Assembly (NCBI RefSeq): GCF_001509585.1
Contig: NZ_LNCI01000004.1
Span: 62,001 to 126,000 of the forward strand
Direction: 5' to 3'
DNA length: 64,000 nucleotides
Source: Tropicimonas marinistellae
Lineage (GTDB): Bacteria > Pseudomonadota > Alphaproteobacteria > Rhodobacterales > Rhodobacteraceae
The translations under genes and the position numbers were made by a program. Shown here piece by piece: positions 42,927-50,715 of this stretch (the stretch's first letter is position 1; the number at the start of each line of letters is the position of its first letter). The notes under the pieces are model-generated. The model was not told where the DNA came from, searched no databases, and saw only the letters and a program-made list of their open reading frames with translations.

Positions 42927-43895
42927 GTGGCACGAGTCAACGAACTCAGACTGATCACGCGCGTGGCCCAGATGTATTACACGGAGGGGCGCAGGCAGGC
43001 GGAGATTGCCCGGCATCTCCGCATTTCCCAGGCCACGGTCTCGCGCATGCTCAAGAAGGCCCAGCAAGAAGAGATCGTGCGCACGACCATCGTCGCACCC
43101 ACAGGCACATTCCCGGAGCTGGAAACGGGGCTGCGCGAAACCTATGGCCTGCCGGAAGCGATCGTCGTGGAATGCGCCGAGGACAGCCCCGGCTCGATCA
43201 TGGCGCGGATCGGCGAGGCGGCCGCGCATTTCCTCGAAGCGACCCTGCAATCGGGCGAGATCATCGGCGTGTCGAGCTGGAGCGAGACCATCCTGAAGAT
43301 GGTCGACAACATCCACCCGATGCCCGCGGGCAAGGCGAAATACGTCGTCCAGACGCTTGGCGGCATGGGCGACCCGACCGTCCAGACGCACGCCACGCAG
43401 CTCACCACGCGGCTCGCGCGGCTGACCGGCGCCGAGCCGCGCCTGCTCTCCGCCCCCGGTGTCGCGCAATCGCGCGAGGCGAAGCTCGTGCTCCTCGGTG
43501 ACACTTATGTGCGCGAAACCATGGAGCTTTTCAGCAAGATCACGCTCTCCATCGTCGGCATCGGCGCGATCGAGCCATCCTCGATGCTGGCCCGCAGCGG
43601 CAACGTCTTCACGCCCAACGAGCTATCCGACCTCACCGATGCCGGGGCCATCGGCGACATGTGCCTGCGGTTCTTCGATCTGGACGGCAACATCGTGAAA
43701 ACCCCGCTCGACGACCGCGTGATCGGCATGCCGATGGAAGACCTGACCAACGTCGACCGGGTGATCGCGCTGGCCGGAGGCAAGGCCAAGACCGAATCCA
43801 TCCGCGGCGCCCTCCGGACCGGCACCGTGGACGTGCTGGTCACCGACGAATTCACCGCACGCCGACTATTGGAAGCGCGGACGACGATACCCTGA
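42927..43895 (+). CDS. SorC/DeoR-type sugar-binding transcriptional regulator
   Basis: A 322-residue protein. The helix-turn-helix near residues 22-45 is RRQAEIARHLRISQATVSRM, followed by the SorC effector domain. That domain is related to glucosamine-6-phosphate deaminase and has IIGVSSWSETILKMVD, YVVQTLGGMGDPTVQTHA, ALAGGKAKTESIRGALR and a C-terminal VDVLVTDEFTARRLLEA. The start is GTG with AAGGAG seven bases upstream. SorC proteins bind a sugar phosphate and usually act as tetramers on distant half-sites, in keeping with the inverted repeats at 39422 and 39537. It is embedded in the operon it probably controls. Confidence 0.92.
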   Translation: MARVNELRLITRVAQMYYTEGRRQAEIARHLRISQATVSRMLKKAQQEEIVRTTIVAPTGTFPELETGLRETYGLPEAIVVECAEDSPGSIMARIGEAAAHFLEATLQSGEIIGVSSWSETILKMVDNIHPMPAGKAKYVVQTLGGMGDPTVQTHATQLTTRLARLTGAEPRLLSAPGVAQSREAKLVLLGDTYVRETMELFSKITLSIVGIGAIEPSSMLARSGNVFTPNELSDLTDAGAIGDMCLRFFDLDGNIVKTPLDDRVIGMPMEDLTNVDRVIALAGGKAKTESIRGALRTGTVDVLVTDEFTARRLLEARTTIP

Positions 43896-43913
43896 GAAAG
43901 AGGAGTTTGGGGA

Positions 43914-44696
43914 ATGACAAGGTTCGAAGGCAAGACGGTTGTCGTAACGGGTGGCAACAAGGGCATCGGCTACGCGATCGCCGAACGTTTCGCGAGCGAA
44001 GGTGCGAATGTCGTCATTGCCTCCTACGAGGAGCAGGTCAACGAAGCCGCCGCCGACCTCGCCAAGGGCGGCGCCGCAACCCTCCCCGTGCTCTGCGACG
44101 TGACCGACCCCGCCCAGGTGGTCAGGCTCTACGACGCCGCCGAAGAGGCATTCGGAAGCATCGACATCTCGATCCAGAATGCCGGCGTGATCTACATCTC
44201 CAAACTCGAAGACGTGTCGCTCGAAGAATGGAACAAGACGCTCGCGGTCAATACGACGGGCTGTTTCCTGTGCTGCCAGGAAGCGATCAAGCGCATCCGC
44301 AAACACGACCGCGGCGGAAAGCTCGTCAACACCGCCTCGGGCCAGGCCCGCGAGGGCTTCATCTACACCCCGCATTACGCCGCCTCGAAATTCGGCGTGA
44401 TGGGACTGACGCAGAGTCTCGCCAAGGAAGTCGCGCTGGAGAAGATCACCGTCAACGCGATCTGCCCCGGCATCATCTACAGCGAGATGTGGGACTACAA
44501 CGACCGCGTCTGGGGCCAGATGCTGGGCGAGTACGGCCCTGGCGAACTGATGGCCGAATGGGTCCAGAACATCCCGATGAAACGCGCCGGCGTGGGCAAG
44601 GACGTGGCCGGGCTCGTCGCGTTCCTCGCCAGCGAGGACGCCGACTACATCACCGGCCAGACAGTGAATGTGGATGGTGGCCTGATCATGTCGTGA
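43914..44696 (+). CDS. Short-chain dehydrogenase (polyol/sugar dehydrogenase type)
   Basis: A 260-residue SDR. It has TGGNKGIGYAIAERF, the acidic turn replaced by YEEQVNEAA, NAGVIYISKLEDV, NTASGQAREGF, the catalytic YAASKFG, and PGIIYSEMWDYN with the long C-terminal loop common in sorbitol- and diacetyl-type reductases. It starts 18 bp after the SorC gene. With the other SDR of the island it gives two oxidation/reduction steps before or after the kinase-transketolase core. The substrate is not predictable. Confidence 0.9.
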   Translation: MTRFEGKTVVVTGGNKGIGYAIAERFASEGANVVIASYEEQVNEAAADLAKGGAATLPVLCDVTDPAQVVRLYDAAEEAFGSIDISIQNAGVIYISKLEDVSLEEWNKTLAVNTTGCFLCCQEAIKRIRKHDRGGKLVNTASGQAREGFIYTPHYAASKFGVMGLTQSLAKEVALEKITVNAICPGIIYSEMWDYNDRVWGQMLGEYGPGELMAEWVQNIPMKRAGVGKDVAGLVAFLASEDADYITGQTVNVDGGLIMS

Positions 44697-44768
44697 TCGC
44701 CGCCGCCGCGCCCCCCGGTCCCTGTGCCGTGGGGGCGCAAGGCGTCCATGCCGGATACGGAGTTTCCC

Positions 44769-45560
44769 ATGCTCACGCACATTGACCGGCTGTTGCGCCG
44801 CCGGACGGCGGAATCCGTGCTGCGCGAAGCGGGCCAGCATGCGCTGGAACGGTTCCGGTCGCATGCCTTCACCGTCCAGGAAAAGGGCATGCAGGATTTC
44901 GTGTCCGAGGTGGACCGCGAAACGGAGGCCTTCATTCGCGCGCGCCTCGCCGAGAGCTTCCCGTCAGACGGTTTCTTCGGCGAGGAACACGGCGGCGCCC
45001 CAACCGCCGCGACCTGGGTCGTGGACCCGATCGACGGAACCACGAACTTCGTCCGCAACATCCCCTTCTGGTGCCTCTCGGCCGGGTTCGTGGTCAACGG
45101 CCAGCCGGAAATCGGCGTCGTCTACGACCCCAATCTCGACGAGATGTTCGCCGCACACCGCGGTGGCGGCTGCTGGCTGAACGGAACGCCCATCTCGGTC
45201 TCGGACACCGACACGCCGGAAACCGCCGTCCTTGCCTTCGGTTTCAGCTTTCGCGCCCCCGCCGATCGCAATCCCCGGATCGTCTCGCATCTGCTGTCTG
45301 CTGGGGCGGTCTACCGGATGCAGGGCGCCGGCGCGCTTTCCATGGCGCATTGCGCCGCGGGCCGCGTGGACGGGTTCTTCGAAGCCCACATGATGCCCTG
45401 GGACGCCGCTGCCGGGCTCGCGCTCATCGTCGAGGCGGGCGGCCTGGTGTCCAGCTTCGGCGACAACGACGGATTCCGGACCGGCAATGTCGTTCTGGCC
45501 AGCACTCCCCCGATGGCCGGGTTCTTCTCCGCCGCGACCGGCGTCGCGCTGCCGCACTGA
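44769..45560 (+). CDS. Inositol-monophosphatase-family phosphatase
   Basis: A 263-residue IMPase-fold phosphatase. The metal sites are GFFGEEHGG, DPIDGTTNFV and the C-terminal WDAAAGLALIVEAGG. ATG 44769 is chosen for its GGAG six bases upstream; ATG 44748 (CAAGG) and GTG 44724 are possible longer starts. The family removes phosphate from inositol phosphates, fructose-1,6-bisphosphate or related sugar phosphates. In this island it may dephosphorylate a pathway intermediate or dead-end product. Last gene of the plus-strand operon. Confidence 0.85.
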   Translation: MLTHIDRLLRRRTAESVLREAGQHALERFRSHAFTVQEKGMQDFVSEVDRETEAFIRARLAESFPSDGFFGEEHGGAPTAATWVVDPIDGTTNFVRNIPFWCLSAGFVVNGQPEIGVVYDPNLDEMFAAHRGGGCWLNGTPISVSDTDTPETAVLAFGFSFRAPADRNPRIVSHLLSAGAVYRMQGAGALSMAHCAAGRVDGFFEAHMMPWDAAAGLALIVEAGGLVSSFGDNDGFRTGNVVLASTPPMAGFFSAATGVALPH

Positions 45561-45573
45561 GGGGTCGTTCCTG

Positions 45574-45611
45574 CCGCCACGCGGGGGCCGGCGCCGGCCA
45601 TGCCGTGGCGG
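45574..45611. terminator. Large hairpin between convergent IMPase and AraC genes
   Basis: CCGCCACG (45574-45581) pairs with CGTGGCGG (45604-45611), and the loop contains the 14-bp palindrome GGCCGGCGCCGGCC (45586-45599). Placement between convergent genes suggests a bidirectional terminator. It has no T run. Confidence 0.55.
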
Positions 45612-45649
45612 TGCCCGTCACGGGCGTGAACCGGGCGCCCGCCGGACGG

Positions 45650-46555
45650 CTACCCGGCGACCTGCCGGAACCGTCCCGGCGTCATGTTCGTCACCTTCAG
45701 GAACTCGCGCTGAAAATGCGCCTGATCGGCGTAGCCGCAGCAATAGCCGACTTCGGCCAGTGGCGCGCGGGACCCGGCCAGCATCCGTCCGGCCTCCGCC
45801 ACGCGCACCCGGCGCAACTCGGCCGAGAACCGCGTGCCTTCCGCCGACAGCCGCCGCTGCAGGCTGCGTTGCGACATCGCCAGCGCGCGCGCCGCCTCGC
45901 CAATCCGCCAGCCGCGCCCGGCATCCCGCGCCAGTACATGTCCAAGCCGCGCGGCCACCGCCGCCGCCTCCGTGGCATCGGGACGGCGCGGCTCCGCCTC
46001 CGCCTCCCAGGTCAGCGCGAACCGCGCGCAGTCTCCAACCGGCAGGCCCTCTGGCCAGTCCGGTGGCGCACCGCGCCAGCCGCCCACCTCCAGCGCCACC
46101 CCGGTCACCGGCAAAAGCCCCACCAGCCCTACCAACACCCCCGCGATGAACACGTTCTCCGCCGGCCGTGGCGGGGGGCCGTGGGTCGCAAACCGCCGAA
46201 CCTCCGCGCGCTGCCCGCGTACCGAAACCTCGGCCCGGTTGCGCGCATGGTGATAGCGGGCAAGCCGGTTCCACTTCTCGGCCAGCACCGCCACGCTCTC
46301 GGACTTCGCCAGAACCTCCATCGTCGGCGCGCCGCGCAACCGGTCGAGCCCCTGCCCCACCGCCAGCAGCGGCACCGGCCCGCCGACGGCGAGCGCATGG
46401 TCCAGCAAACCGGCCTTCTGCCCCTCGGGCGCGCGCGCTCCCGCCATCGGGTCGGGCGCCACGAACTCGGCGGGAACGAGTGCGGCGTCCCGCGCGGCCA
46501 GCACCGCCGCCGCCAGCGCCAGCAAACCCGCCGAGGAGAAGGACATCTCCGCCAT
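45650..46555 (-). CDS. AraC-family transcriptional regulator
   Basis: A 301-residue protein with a C-terminal AraC double helix-turn-helix, near residues 215-300. The first is WRIGEAARALAMSQRSLQRR and the second is LAEVGYCCGYADQAHFQREF, followed by NMTPGRFRQ. The N-terminal 200 residues are Ala-rich and resemble the AraC-type arabinose-binding-like domain of OruR/ArgR-type regulators. The start codon ATG 46555 overlaps the stop of the upstream SDR by one base (TGATG), so the two are coupled. It may act on the repeat cluster upstream of the SDR gene. Confidence 0.88.
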   Translation of the reverse strand: MAEMSFSSAGLLALAAAVLAARDAALVPAEFVAPDPMAGARAPEGQKAGLLDHALAVGGPVPLLAVGQGLDRLRGAPTMEVLAKSESVAVLAEKWNRLARYHHARNRAEVSVRGQRAEVRRFATHGPPPRPAENVFIAGVLVGLVGLLPVTGVALEVGGWRGAPPDWPEGLPVGDCARFALTWEAEAEPRRPDATEAAAVAARLGHVLARDAGRGWRIGEAARALAMSQRSLQRRLSAEGTRFSAELRRVRVAEAGRMLAGSRAPLAEVGYCCGYADQAHFQREFLKVTNMTPGRFRQVAG

Positions 46556-47295
46556 CACATCGCCGCCATCTTCCGCGCCACCAGCCACGGCGCGACCCGG
46601 TCGAGCCGCAGCACCAGCGCCGCCTTGCCCGGTGCGATGGTCCGCCGTCCGGCTGCCAGCCCGGCCAGCACCTCCGCCGCCATCGCGCCAGCCCCCAGCG
46701 CTCCCGCGTCGCGCCCAGCGGTCATGTCGGTCGCCACCAGCGGCGGCACCACCTCCACAACCCGCAGCCCCAGCGGCGCCAGTTGCCGCCGCATGGAGCG
46801 GGTGAAGGAGGCGAGCCCGGCCTTGGTCGCCGAATAGACCGGCGCGGAGGGTTTCGGGTGCCGCGCCACCAGCGACGTCACGTTGACAATCGTGCCCCCC
46901 GGCCGCGCCATCAGCGGCACCATCCCGGCGGTCAGCGCCACCGGGGCGGTGAGGTTCAACGCCACCTCCATCGCGGCCCGGTCGCCAATCGCCGGGGCCG
47001 CCTCGGGCGTGGCGGCGGCGAAATCGAGCGCTTCCTGTAGCCCGGCGTTGTTTACCAGCAGGTGAACAGGCCGCCCGGCGCTCCGGGCCGCCTCCACCAG
47101 CGCCGCGCGCCCCGCCCCGGTCGCCAGGTCGCAGGCCACGCCCTGCGCGCCCTCCGGCGCCGCACCGCTGCGCGACGCCGCCAGTACCTGCCAGCCCTCC
47201 GCCACCAGCGCGGCACTCAGCGCCCGCCCAATGCCCCGGCTGGCCCCCGTTACCACCGCGAGCCCTGTCGCTTTCCGTTCCGTCGTCCGGTCCAT
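46555..47295 (-). CDS. Short-chain dehydrogenase coupled to AraC regulator
   Basis: A 246-residue SDR from ATG 47295, preceded by a full AAGGAGGTG ribosome site. It has TGASRGIGRALSAAL, NNAGLQEAL, NVTSLVARHPKPSAP and YSATKAGLASF. It looks like DltE-type or fatty-acyl SDRs with a C-terminal region rich in Ala and Leu. It shares an operon with the AraC regulator behind a 300-bp leader full of short repeats. The substrate is unknown. Confidence 0.88.
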   Translation of the reverse strand: MDRTTERKATGLAVVTGASRGIGRALSAALVAEGWQVLAASRSGAAPEGAQGVACDLATGAGRAALVEAARSAGRPVHLLVNNAGLQEALDFAAATPEAAPAIGDRAAMEVALNLTAPVALTAGMVPLMARPGGTIVNVTSLVARHPKPSAPVYSATKAGLASFTRSMRRQLAPLGLRVVEVVPPLVATDMTAGRDAGALGAGAMAAEVLAGLAAGRRTIAPGKAALVLRLDRVAPWLVARKMAAM

Positions 47296-47392
47296 CCGAC
47301 ACCTCCTTTCGATGGTTGTCAGACTGACGGTTTCAGCCTCGCCGATATTGAACAATCGCGCCAGATAGCCCGTGCGGGCCAACGCGCGCCCG

Positions 47393-47549
47393 TTCCGGTC
47401 GTTTCCCCCGGTCGTTTCGGTCATTTCCGGCGTCATTGCCCCGGCACGCGCCCAAACGCAGCCCAGATCCCCCAAAACGACCGGAATGGGAGGGGTTTCG
47501 GTCGCCCTTTCGGTCGTTTTCCGCCCGGAAACGCCCAAAGCGACCGGAA
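47393..47549. repeat. Seven-copy 13-bp repeat cluster (TTYCGGTCGTTTY)
   Basis: Five copies are on the plus strand, at 47393-47405 (TTCCGGTCGTTTC), 47406-47418, 47415-47427 (TTTCGGTCATTTC), 47496-47508 and 47508-47520 (TTTCGGTCGTTTT). Two are on the minus strand, at 47474-47486 (AAAACGACCGGAA) and 47537-47549. The core CGGTC is invariant. They occupy the gap between the SDR/AraC operon and the SRP RNA gene, and probably bind a regulator. Confidence 0.65.
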
Positions 47550-47601
47550 AGGCGCCGAGCCTGCGGCTTGAAACTCCCGCGCCGATGGATTACCTGATCG
47601 G

Positions 47602-47700
47602 TCGAGAGGTTGGCGCGGGCAGGCGCCTCGCCAACCCGGTCAGGTCCGGAAGGAAGCAGCCGTAACGAGCCCCGCTTGGGTCGTTGTCCAGCCTCTCACC
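47602..47700 (+). ncRNA. ffs: Signal recognition particle RNA (4.5S, small bacterial type)
   Basis: The conserved SRP domain IV core GGTCAGGTCCGGAAGGAAGC lies at 47638-47657, with its GGAA tetraloop and asymmetric loop. Outer arms GAGAGGTTGG (47604-47613) and CCAGCCTCTC (47688-47697) close the hairpin, giving about 95-100 nt. The RNA scaffolds Ffh to target membrane proteins co-translationally. End points are estimated from the stem. A terminator-like hairpin follows at 47796. Confidence 0.93.
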
Positions 47701-47723
47701 TACCAACCCTGAACGGAGGTTTC

Positions 47724-47765
47724 ATGGCAGAGCTTGTGTCGATCCTCCGGGTGCGGGCTCACTGA
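47724..47765 (+). other. Possible 13-codon leader ORF
   Basis: ATG at 47724, four bases after GGAGG, opens a 13-codon frame (MAELVSILRVRAH) that stops at 47765. It lies between the SRP RNA and rsgA. The ribosome site is good, but the frame is too short to judge. It may be chance, or a leader peptide upstream of the terminator hairpin at 47796. Confidence 0.25.
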
Positions 47766-47795
47766 CCGAGGCCTGACGCCCGACCGTCCGTTTTC

Positions 47796-47820
47796 GCGGC
47801 TTGTTCCAAGCCGCTCCTTT
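47796..47820 (+). terminator. Rho-independent-like terminator upstream of rsgA
   Basis: GCGGCTTG (47796-47803) and CAAGCCGC (47807-47814) form a perfect 8-bp stem with a TTC loop, followed by TCCTTT. It is suited to ending SRP RNA transcription before rsgA. Confidence 0.6.
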
Positions 47821-47843
47821 CGACGTGTTCAGGGATCAAACCA

Positions 47844-48878
47844 TTGACAGACCTCACTCTTTCCGACCTCGGATGGTCGGCTTTCTTTGCGTCACGTGCG
47901 GCCGGCGAGGCCGGAGCGCCGGCCCGTGTATCGGCCGTCGCGCGTGACCGTCTCGGGGTGTTCACACCGGACGGGCCGGTGACACTCACGCTGCCCGGCA
48001 AGCAGCGCACGGGCGACTTCGCCGTCGGCGACTGGCTGCTCTACGACGACGAAAATCATCGCGTTATCAATATATTGGAGCGTAAGACTCTGCTCCAACG
48101 CCGGGCCGCCGGTACCGGCGCCGCGACCCAGCTCATCGCTGCAAACGTGGATACGCTCGGGATCGTCACCTCTTGCAACGACGACTTCAACCTGCCGCGT
48201 CTGGAACGATACCTCGCGGTCGCGTCGAGCGCCGGATGCCTGCCGCTGGTGATCGTCACCAAGTCCGACATGGCCGACGACCCCGACGACTATCGCCACC
48301 GCGCCGAATCCCTCTCGCCGCTGGTGACGGCCGTGACGCTCGACGCTCGCGACCCGCAGGAGATCGAACGCCTGGAACCTTGGTGCAACCGGGGTCAGAC
48401 GCTGGCGCTCCTCGGCTCCTCCGGCGTCGGAAAAACTACGCTTTCCAATGGATTGACAGGTCGCACCGACGGCACGCAAGGCATTCGTGAGGATGATGCA
48501 AAGGGCCGCCACACCACCACCTCGCGGGCGCTTTGGCGCACTGCGGCGGGCGGCTGGCTGATCGACACGCCGGGGATGCGGGAGCTGCAACTCACCGACG
48601 CCGCCGAGGGGATCGATACCGTTTTCGCAGACCTCGCGGACCTCGCGACCCAATGCCGTTTCGCGGATTGCCACCACGAGAGCGAGCCCGGATGCGCCAT
48701 CCGCGCCGAGATCGAGGCTGGCCGGCTGGACCCGGCGCGGCTCAAGCGCTGGCGCAAGTTGCAGCGTGAGGATGCCCGCAATTCCGAGACGCTGGCCGAG
48801 GCGCGGGCGCGGGACCGCAGCTTTGCCAAACTGGTGCGGCAAGGCAAGGCGCGTGGCCGAAGCAAGCGGGGCGCGTGA
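47844..48878 (+). CDS. rsgA: Small-ribosomal-subunit GTPase A
   Basis: A 344-residue circularly permuted GTPase that checks late 30S assembly. It has an N-terminal OB domain, then G4 (VTKSDM) before G1 (GSSGVGKTT), G3 (DTPGMREL), and the C-terminal zinc knuckle CRFADCHHESEPGC. The G4-before-G1 order is the hallmark of RsgA/YjeQ. The likely start is TTG 47844, as no ATG fits before the conserved OB domain. Transcribed alone after the SRP RNA terminator. Confidence 0.95.
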   Translation: MTDLTLSDLGWSAFFASRAAGEAGAPARVSAVARDRLGVFTPDGPVTLTLPGKQRTGDFAVGDWLLYDDENHRVINILERKTLLQRRAAGTGAATQLIAANVDTLGIVTSCNDDFNLPRLERYLAVASSAGCLPLVIVTKSDMADDPDDYRHRAESLSPLVTAVTLDARDPQEIERLEPWCNRGQTLALLGSSGVGKTTLSNGLTGRTDGTQGIREDDAKGRHTTTSRALWRTAAGGWLIDTPGMRELQLTDAAEGIDTVFADLADLATQCRFADCHHESEPGCAIRAEIEAGRLDPARLKRWRKLQREDARNSETLAEARARDRSFAKLVRQGKARGRSKRGA

Positions 48879-48965
48879 CAACGCCGCGCCTGTCTCCGGA
48901 CCGCGCGAAGCGATCTTCGGAGCGCCCAAAACGTCGAAAAATCAGGAGCTTGACCACCCCGGACA

Positions 48966-50495
48966 TCAGTCGGGGTGGGTCTGCATCCAGCGTTCCAACA
49001 CCGCCGCCATCTCCGGTACGCCAGCGCCACGCACCATATCAGGTCGGAGCGGCGCCCCGGCCTGAAGAGCCAGTTCCGCGCATCGAACGTGGTCGCGCTC
49101 CGCCCGCGCGGGGCAGTTTTCGGAGCCGTGAATGATCGTGTCGATCAACCCGCCACCGTAAGCGTTGACGTGCAGGAGATCCGGACCGAGGCCCAGGAAG
49201 TACCCAAACACGTCGGGCAACCCCTCCCAACCGGCAACCTGTACCGGCGTCAGGCCTTCCGGATCGGCAAGGTCGGGGTCGAGCCCGAGCGCCACAAGGC
49301 GTTTCACCTGCGGCAGCTTTTCGGGCAAGTGCAAGATATTACGGAGAATATCCCGGTAGGCTTCCGGCAGGTCCACGCCGGAAAGTGGGTGTCCGGCAAC
49401 GTCCCTGCCCTCTGCCGAAGCGGCGAGCGCCGCTTCCACCGGTGTCAACGCTGGGACCGGACCGCGCGCCTCCAGCGCCTCCACCAGCGCGCGATTGCCG
49501 AAGACGCGGCCATAACCGTAGGGCGTCGCGCCTTGGTAGCTGCGAGCCGGGTCCGCACCGCCCTCCAGCAGCAATTCGATCATCTCCCGGTCGCACATCC
49601 GTCGCGCCGCCTGATGCAACGCCGGCATGACCCAGGGCCGCTCGCCGCCGACGGGCGTATCGTCGAAATCGTCGGCACGCGCACCGGCATCGAGCAACAG
49701 CCTGACTGCCGTGTGGTCGTTGAAGTCCATCGCACGCAGAAGTGCGTTTGTTCCCGCCGGATCGGCCCCGAACTCCAAGAGCATCCGAAGCCCGTCATGA
49801 TGGCCGAGTTCCGTTGCGTGGTAGAGCGACTCCCCGTCGTCCGGATTGGCCCCCTGCTCCAAGAGCCAGCGCGCGAGAACCATGTTATCTGCATGACCAA
49901 TCGCTCCATAGAGCGCCGAGAGCCGATGCGGAGAGCCTTCCGCTGCGGGACAGGAATCGTTCACGTTTGCCCCGTGATCGACCAGCAGCTGCGCAATAGC
50001 CAGCATGTCACCGGCAAGCTCCGGCCGGGAATGGACCCAGCGTGAGAACGCAAGGTGCAGCATCGGCCGACGTGGTCCAAATGTGCGGGTAGCGCGCCCG
50101 GGGTCTTCCCGCAGCATCCGTTCGACTTCGCTTCGGTTGAGAAGCGACACTTGCAACGCGAAGAGCCCGTCTGGGAGGCTCGGCGTTTCAGAAAGCAGTT
50201 TCTCCACGCGCCACGTCTGCCCGTGATGAAGCGCGATTTTCAGGCTTTGAACCTTTTGCGCATGATCGAGACCGGTCGCCTCCGCGGCGCTCTTGAGGGA
50301 CGGCCAGCTTGCGAAGCCCTGTTCGCGGGCAATCACATGCAGGTAGTCGGCGTGTTTCAATTCACCGGCGGAAGGAGCCTCTTGCCCGGTACGGGGCGCG
50401 TGCGCGGCCACCCGTGCTTGTGCGGAAGCTTCTCCTGCCGAATGCGCACGCTTCAGCGCCTTGGCATCGCGGCGCAATTGTTCAATGGATTTCAT
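48966..50495 (-). CDS. Ankyrin-repeat protein, 509 aa
   Basis: Starts at ATG 50495 after GGGAGAAA. The first 70 residues (MKSIEQLRRDAKALKRAH ... YLHVIAREQGFASWPSLK) are a helical leader found in many bacterial ankyrin proteins. From about residue 90 there are some ten ankyrin repeats (LLVDHGANVND, WLLEQGANPDDGESLYHA, MLLEFGADPAGTNALLRA, LLLEGGADPARS). No signal peptide is present, so it is a cytoplasmic protein-binding scaffold of unknown partner. It converges on rsgA and is divergent from dnaX. Confidence 0.88.
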   Translation of the reverse strand: MKSIEQLRRDAKALKRAHSAGEASAQARVAAHAPRTGQEAPSAGELKHADYLHVIAREQGFASWPSLKSAAEATGLDHAQKVQSLKIALHHGQTWRVEKLLSETPSLPDGLFALQVSLLNRSEVERMLREDPGRATRTFGPRRPMLHLAFSRWVHSRPELAGDMLAIAQLLVDHGANVNDSCPAAEGSPHRLSALYGAIGHADNMVLARWLLEQGANPDDGESLYHATELGHHDGLRMLLEFGADPAGTNALLRAMDFNDHTAVRLLLDAGARADDFDDTPVGGERPWVMPALHQAARRMCDREMIELLLEGGADPARSYQGATPYGYGRVFGNRALVEALEARGPVPALTPVEAALAASAEGRDVAGHPLSGVDLPEAYRDILRNILHLPEKLPQVKRLVALGLDPDLADPEGLTPVQVAGWEGLPDVFGYFLGLGPDLLHVNAYGGGLIDTIIHGSENCPARAERDHVRCAELALQAGAPLRPDMVRGAGVPEMAAVLERWMQTHPD

Positions 50496-50715
50496 GTCGG
50501 TTTCTCCCGCATGCGCCCGCCGGTCCGCCAATTCGGGCTACGTGAAAAACCGCAGTTGGATTCTTCGCAAACGAGGTGCCGATGACGGCTCTCCGCGGAC
50601 CGGGGTGCCGCCTCGCACGCGGCCACATCAGTTAACAACACAAGGTCGGCAAGGCAATGGTGGACCTCCCGCGCCGGCACCACTAGGTTGGCTTGGGTCA
50701 GCGAAGCGAGGCGAC

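Noticed and set aside
42927-43895. Plain DeoR-family repressor
   Set aside because: The effector domain and GGMGDP/ALAGGKAK motifs are those of SorC-type sugar-binding regulators, not of classic DeoR proteins.
45561-45649. Possible REP-like element in the GC-rich palindromic gap
   Set aside because: No second copy was seen in the window, and a bidirectional terminator between convergent genes explains it.
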